Below are positions 60,225 to 64,000 of a DNA stretch of 64,000 nucleotides, in pieces. The translations under genes and the position numbers were made by a program. Under the pieces are notes generated by a model that worked only from the letters and a program-made list of their open reading frames with translations, had not been told where the DNA came from and did no database searches. Source of the DNA: Avena insularis (Eukaryota; Streptophyta; Magnoliopsida; Poales; Poaceae); assembly GCA_023614405.1 (NCBI GenBank), contig CM042685.1, positions 233,781,661 to 233,845,660 of the forward strand, read 5' to 3'. Positions within the stretch are counted from its first letter, which is position 1. Each line of letters opens with the position of its first letter.

Positions 60225-61231
60225 TTGAGTTCAACTAATCCATATTACGAATGAACTCCCACTCAAAAACGACATCCCTCGTGCCTTTTTGGTGATTACA
60301 TGAACCAAATCCACTACACCAAGTCCGATCATCACGTGAGTCGGTGTAGCTTGAAAGGCGAGCATCAAATGGGCATCATATCTACGATATGACTCATGCT
60401 TAACCTTTCGGTATGTGTTCCGAGGCCATGTATGTACATGCTAGGCTCGCCAAGTTAGAACCTTAGTATTCGCGTGTGTAACTGTTTTACACCCGATATA
60501 TGGTCGTGGATCCAAGAACACCCGATCACCACGTGATGTCTTGGAGCGACGAAAACATAATTGGTGCATACTAAAGGAAGAACACATTCTTATCTTGATA
60601 TTTAAGTGAGGGATCATCTTATTATGCTTACAAAGCGCTAAACAAGCAATATAAGATGCTATCAAACATCACATGTTTATTAGTGAAATGATATGGTTCC
60701 CGCATATGATATCTATCATGCGCATCGTGGTATGATCAGTATCATACCTTTATGTGTAAGTACAAGGTCTATGGAGTTTACACGCTATGTGTGTTGTAAG
60801 AGTATCATCTCATACATTTACTTACAACATCACCATCACCATATCATGACACTAGCCCAACAACAATCTAAACTAGACGCCTCTAATTTATCCATTGCAA
60901 GTTTTACGTGGCTTAGGGCTTTCGAAGATAGAATCGTTCTTACCTATGAACATGAACCATAACGAGAATAACCAAATTGTTGACAACTCGTTGCAAAATA
61001 GATATTGACTATAGTAGGAGAGACATACACCCGCTAGCCACTTATGCAAACTAGTTGCATGTCAAGCGTGGAACAGGTCTCATGTGCGAGGACATGTAAA
61101 GTTTGTCCGGGCCGCTTCATCCCACTATGCCACAAATATCCAAAATTACAACTAAGGAGCAACAACATGACCATCATCGCCCACATACTCATATGTGTAC
61201 TACCAGTGTAAAGCATCTACACATAGATCCG
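60225..61231 (-). other. Copia B 5' leader, LTR-proximal part
   Basis: Starts with the ttgag TSD and matches the Copia A leader (17635-17951 then 38443-39143). This is what proves the Copia A insertion point: the undisturbed site here reads cacccgatcaccacgtgatg. Confidence 0.85.
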
Positions 61232-61243
61232 GCTCTGATACCA
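61232..61243 (-). other. PBS of Copia B (tRNA-iMet type)
   Basis: TGGTATCAGAGC on the - strand, one base from the LTR start at 61245. Confidence 0.9.
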
Positions 61244-61244
61244 C

Positions 61245-62897
61245 TGTAGGGTTCGCATCATAGAAAACAAAATTTTTCCTACGATGGGAACTATGTACCA
61301 AGATATATCTATTAGATACATACAATGAGCGGATGTATATCCGTAGAGAACATACCCTTGAAGATCTACAAATCTTAACGAGTTCAACTCGTGGTTGATG
61401 TAGACGATCTCTTGCCGATATCAAGATCGAGAGGAAGTCCTAGCACCACAAAGCAGCAGCGCATCCGTGCTCGCACACACGTACAAGACACCGAACAACC
61501 TCCGCCTCCTCGCTCCAGCGATGCAGCGGAAGCACAACCCTTTCTTGCCGAATAGCCACCAGGAACATGTATCTCGCTAGTCTGAGACCATGGGGGATAA
61601 ATTCTAGAGGGGGAGAGAGATCCTTCACGAGGAGGTGTGAGTGAGAAGTGAGAAGAGGGGTGCCTTTTATAGGAGGAGGGGGGCACCCAAGGGGGTGGCC
61701 GCCGGGCATGGGGGCTGCACCCTCCCCTCCTTCATTCATGTGGGTGGACACTCCATTCACAAAAATCCATTCAAATCCCTCCACTCAAAATCCCACTCAA
61801 ACTTGCTATTAAATTTCCACCAAATTTAATGCAAACTCTCATTAAATAAAACTCTTTTTATTTATTCAGAATTTTGTCAATTACTTTAAGGACAAACATT
61901 CACATATAACCCCTTGCTAGAATTCTATTTCACATGCATAACCTCTTTTATGCAATTTCACCCGAAAACCTGTTTTGGTATCTAGTGAAATAAATTCCTG
62001 CGCTTGTTTATTCTTTCGGCATGAAACATTTGCTCTAACTGGATGTCAGTGTCCCTTAAGTGTGTCAACCTACGGTTCGTGAATAATGCGGACATGATCG
62101 AGACCCTTCTCCGATCAATAATCGAAGCGGACTGAGATCCATACTGACTCCCACACATTCAACGATGACTTTCCTGTGATCGTCAGAACCTTTTATGCTT
62201 GTATCTTAATCCATTTGTTTCACGATATATTACAGGTCCGAGATTCGATCATCGGTATCTCCATACCTAGTTTGATCTCGTTACTGACATGCACTCTTTT
62301 CTCATTCCCATGATATAACATTCTAGTGATCAAATCACTTGCTTGCAAGATAACCAATGTGATATCACCGAGAGGGCCTAGAGTATATCTATCCGTCATC
62401 GGGATGAACAAATTCCACTCTTGATCCATGATTCTCAACATAACACTTTAGTAGCTTTGAAGCCATCTTTATAATCACCCAGTTACGGTGTGACGTTTGA
62501 TGTCAACAAGAAACTCTTCCGGTGTTAGTGATTGGCATGATCTCATGGTCTAAGGATTAGGATTACTTCGTAAGTTGTTTATAGCAATATAAACTCAATG
62601 ACTTTGATCGTAATGCTATACTTCGAATGAATGTTCATCACACCATTACACTAATGTTGTGATCTCATTATTAACAACATCCAATGTCTATAATCTGGAA
62701 ACTGTGATCATGTTGTTAATCAACGAACTAGTTTATGAGAGAGGCATAACTAGGAACTTTCTGTTTGTTTATTAAACACACATGTATTAACATTTCCGTA
62801 TTAATACAATTATAGCATGCAAAATAAACATCTATCATATACTTGGAATACACATAATAAACACTTTATTATTGCCTCTCAGGGCATATTCCCTTCA
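61245..62897 (-). repeat. 5' LTR of Copia B
   Basis: TGTAGGGTTCGCATC to GGGCATATTCCCTTCA, 1,653 bp. It is followed by the atgta TSD. The TATA block is at about 61663-61674. Confidence 0.94.
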
Positions 62898-63333
62898 ATG
62901 TACATGCATTGTTATGCATTCTCTATCCTGTCAATTTCCCAACTGTAATTGTTCACCCAACATGCTATTTATCTTATGGATAAACACCTCTAGTGAACTG
63001 TGGACCCCGGTCCATTCCTTCCCACTGATATTCAATCTACCGTCTATTGTTTACTTTCTACAATCACTTCAAGCAACTACTTTCTTCCACATTATACGTT
63101 TAATCATTTGTTTTCAGCAAACCGGTGAGCTTGACAACCTCATTGTAAGTTGGGACAAAGTATCGTGGTTGTGTTGTGCAGGTTCCACGTTATTAGTAAC
63201 ACCTTGGGAGCTGTTTCCTTTCTCCTACGGGTTCGATAACCTTGGTTTCACAACTGAGGGAAAACTTGCTGCTGTGCTCATCATACCTTCCTCTCGGGGT
63301 TTCCCAACAAGCTTTGTAGACCGAGCCACATCA
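62898..63333 (+). repeat. Athila-like LTR, 3' end
   Basis: Continues the LTR fragment 40810-41537 after the atgta TSD. It contains gtgaactgtggaccccggtc and ends at ...gccacatca. That end matches the TCATCA end of the Athila-lineage element at 9025, and the bases that follow (aagaatttctggcacc) parallel that element too. Confidence 0.7.
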
Positions 63334-63342
63334 AAGAATTTC

Positions 63343-63360
63343 TGGCACCATTGTTGGGGA
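63343..63360 (+). other. PBS of the Athila-like element
   Basis: tggcaccattgttgggga, close to the Athila-type PBS TGGCGCCGTTGCCGGGGA, nine bases after the proposed LTR end. A second PBS-like copy, tagcgccgttgccgggga, lies at 63400-63417. Confidence 0.65.
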
Positions 63361-63417
63361 GATACAGGACAGCTTCAATCTCTTCCTCAAGCACCTTTCT
63401 AGCGCCGTTGCCGGGGA

Positions 63418-63646
63418 GAAAGAAGCCTCTTCTGCAAGGGGGGTCTCTCACAACCAATCTCTTTACTTTGTTTTTGTTTTGCTTAGTTTATTTTTCTTTG
63501 TTTGGTTTGCTTCTTTTTATCAAAAACACAAAAAAATAGTTGTTTTGTTTACTTCTTTTTATCAAAAACACAAAAAAAATCAGTTCCTACTATAGTGGTT
63601 AATTTTGTTGGTCTGTTATTGTCTTGCTTTATCATACTTTCTATCA
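63418..63646 (+). other. Leader of the Athila-like element with a short duplication
   Basis: T-rich leader between the PBS copies and gag. A segment of about 29 bp starting cttctttttatcaaaaacac occurs at 63510 and again at 63552 (42 bp period). Confidence 0.65.
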
Positions 63647-64000
63647 ATGGTTGGTTTCTTTGAAACTAGATCTTATTGGCAAGGTGGGTTCATGGAAGAA
63701 CAAAAATATTATGAGGAACACCGCTTGTCACAAAAAGGGAAACACTTATGAGAATAAATTAATAAATTGTATACCATTGCTAGAAACGTGTGCTCTACAT
63801 ATAATGTTACTTATTGCTTTGATAAATCTTGTTGCTGTAGGAGGTATACACACCTCCCTTTTCAATGTGAGTATAATGATAATGTTACCATATCTTCTTA
63901 TGTTAAGGGAAATTATGACTTTTATGATGTGGAACAAATTGAAGAATTTATTGCTTGGAAGGGTGCATTCGAACTTGCTTATTTGCTTGAAAATACTGAT
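63647..64000 (+). pseudogene. Athila-like Gag, N-terminal part, runs off the window
   Basis: ATG 63647 opens MVGFFETRSYWQGGFMEEQK and reads 34 codons to TGA 63749-63751; a TAA follows at 63755. The same frame is then open from 63758 to the window end: NKLYTIARNVCSTYNVTYCF, a Cys cluster (CCCRRYTHLP), SSYVKGNYDFYDVEQIEEFI and WKGAFELAYLLENTD. The conserved look of this stretch and its place after PBS and leader suggest the N-terminal region of an Athila-type Gag. The rest lies outside the window, so integrity cannot be judged. Confidence 0.6.

Larger units (their letters stand above)
41538..62897 (-). mobile_element. Copia B (same family as Copia A), holding nested elements
   Basis: Bounded by perfect atgta TSDs at 41533-41537 and 62898-62902. 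LTRs are 41538-41868 plus 46774-48096 (1,654 bp) and 61245-62897 (1,653 bp). It carries two later insertions: a solo giant LTR in its left LTR and Copia C in its 5' leader. Without them it is about 8.4 kb. It is better preserved than Copia A, with the integrase core, YVDD and RNase H acidic residues present, but frameshifts and stops still break the polyprotein. Confidence 0.94.

Noticed and set aside
62872..63402. 176-codon + strand ORF.
   Set aside because: It spans the Copia B / Athila-like LTR border and has no family motif, so it is a chance ORF.

Overview
This window is intergenic DNA from a large grass genome, most likely Triticeae (wheat, barley, rye or Aegilops). The element families I recognise point there: Angela/BARE-like Copia elements whose LTR outer ends share the motif GGGAATATGCCC, and Athila-lineage Gypsy elements of the Sabrina/WHAM/Fatima type. 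I find no cellular gene, tRNA, rRNA or CRISPR array. Nearly every base belongs to an LTR retrotransposon, and most borders could be set from TG...CA ends, matched LTR pairs, primer-binding sites (PBS), polypurine tracts (PPT) and target-site duplications (TSD).

Left nest. A decayed Retand/Tat-lineage Gypsy element lies on the + strand (1-779, 10404-12161). It keeps part of reverse transcriptase, both RNase H domains and the integrase tail. It is split by a 9.6 kb Athila-lineage element on the - strand (780-10403, TSD caagg) that has gag, protease and an env-position ORF but no reverse transcriptase or integrase. The Retand element was also hit by Copia A (- strand, 12162-40809). The 5' leader of Copia A received a 20.5 kb insertion (17952-38442, TSD gatca) made of two members of one unusual family, one nested inside the left LTR of the other (inner copy 19159-29499). 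This family has 4.2 kb LTRs around a 1.7-1.8 kb interior that encodes only an Asn-rich protein with many zinc knuckles.

Right nest. A + strand Athila-like element (40810-41537, 62898-64000 and beyond) received Copia B (- strand, 41538-62897, TSD atgta), which is the same family as Copia A. The left LTR of Copia B contains a 4.9 kb solo LTR of the giant-LTR family (41869-46768, TSD gtctc). Its 5' leader contains Copia C (- strand, 52150-60224, TSD ttgag), a related but distinct Copia family. The two nests meet at 40809/40810, where the last 3 bases of the Copia A LTR, the far side of the Retand target and the 5' part of the Athila-like LTR are all missing. I read this as a deletion junction.

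All polyproteins are broken by stops, frameshifts or deletions. The one long undamaged frame with recognisable motifs is the zinc-knuckle ORF of the inner giant-LTR element (23517-24533). Best leads: the giant-LTR, zinc-knuckle-only family; a gene-like promoter and 5' splice site inside its LTRs; an amber codon at the same position just before the protease active site in all three Copia elements; and the pol-less Athila element.
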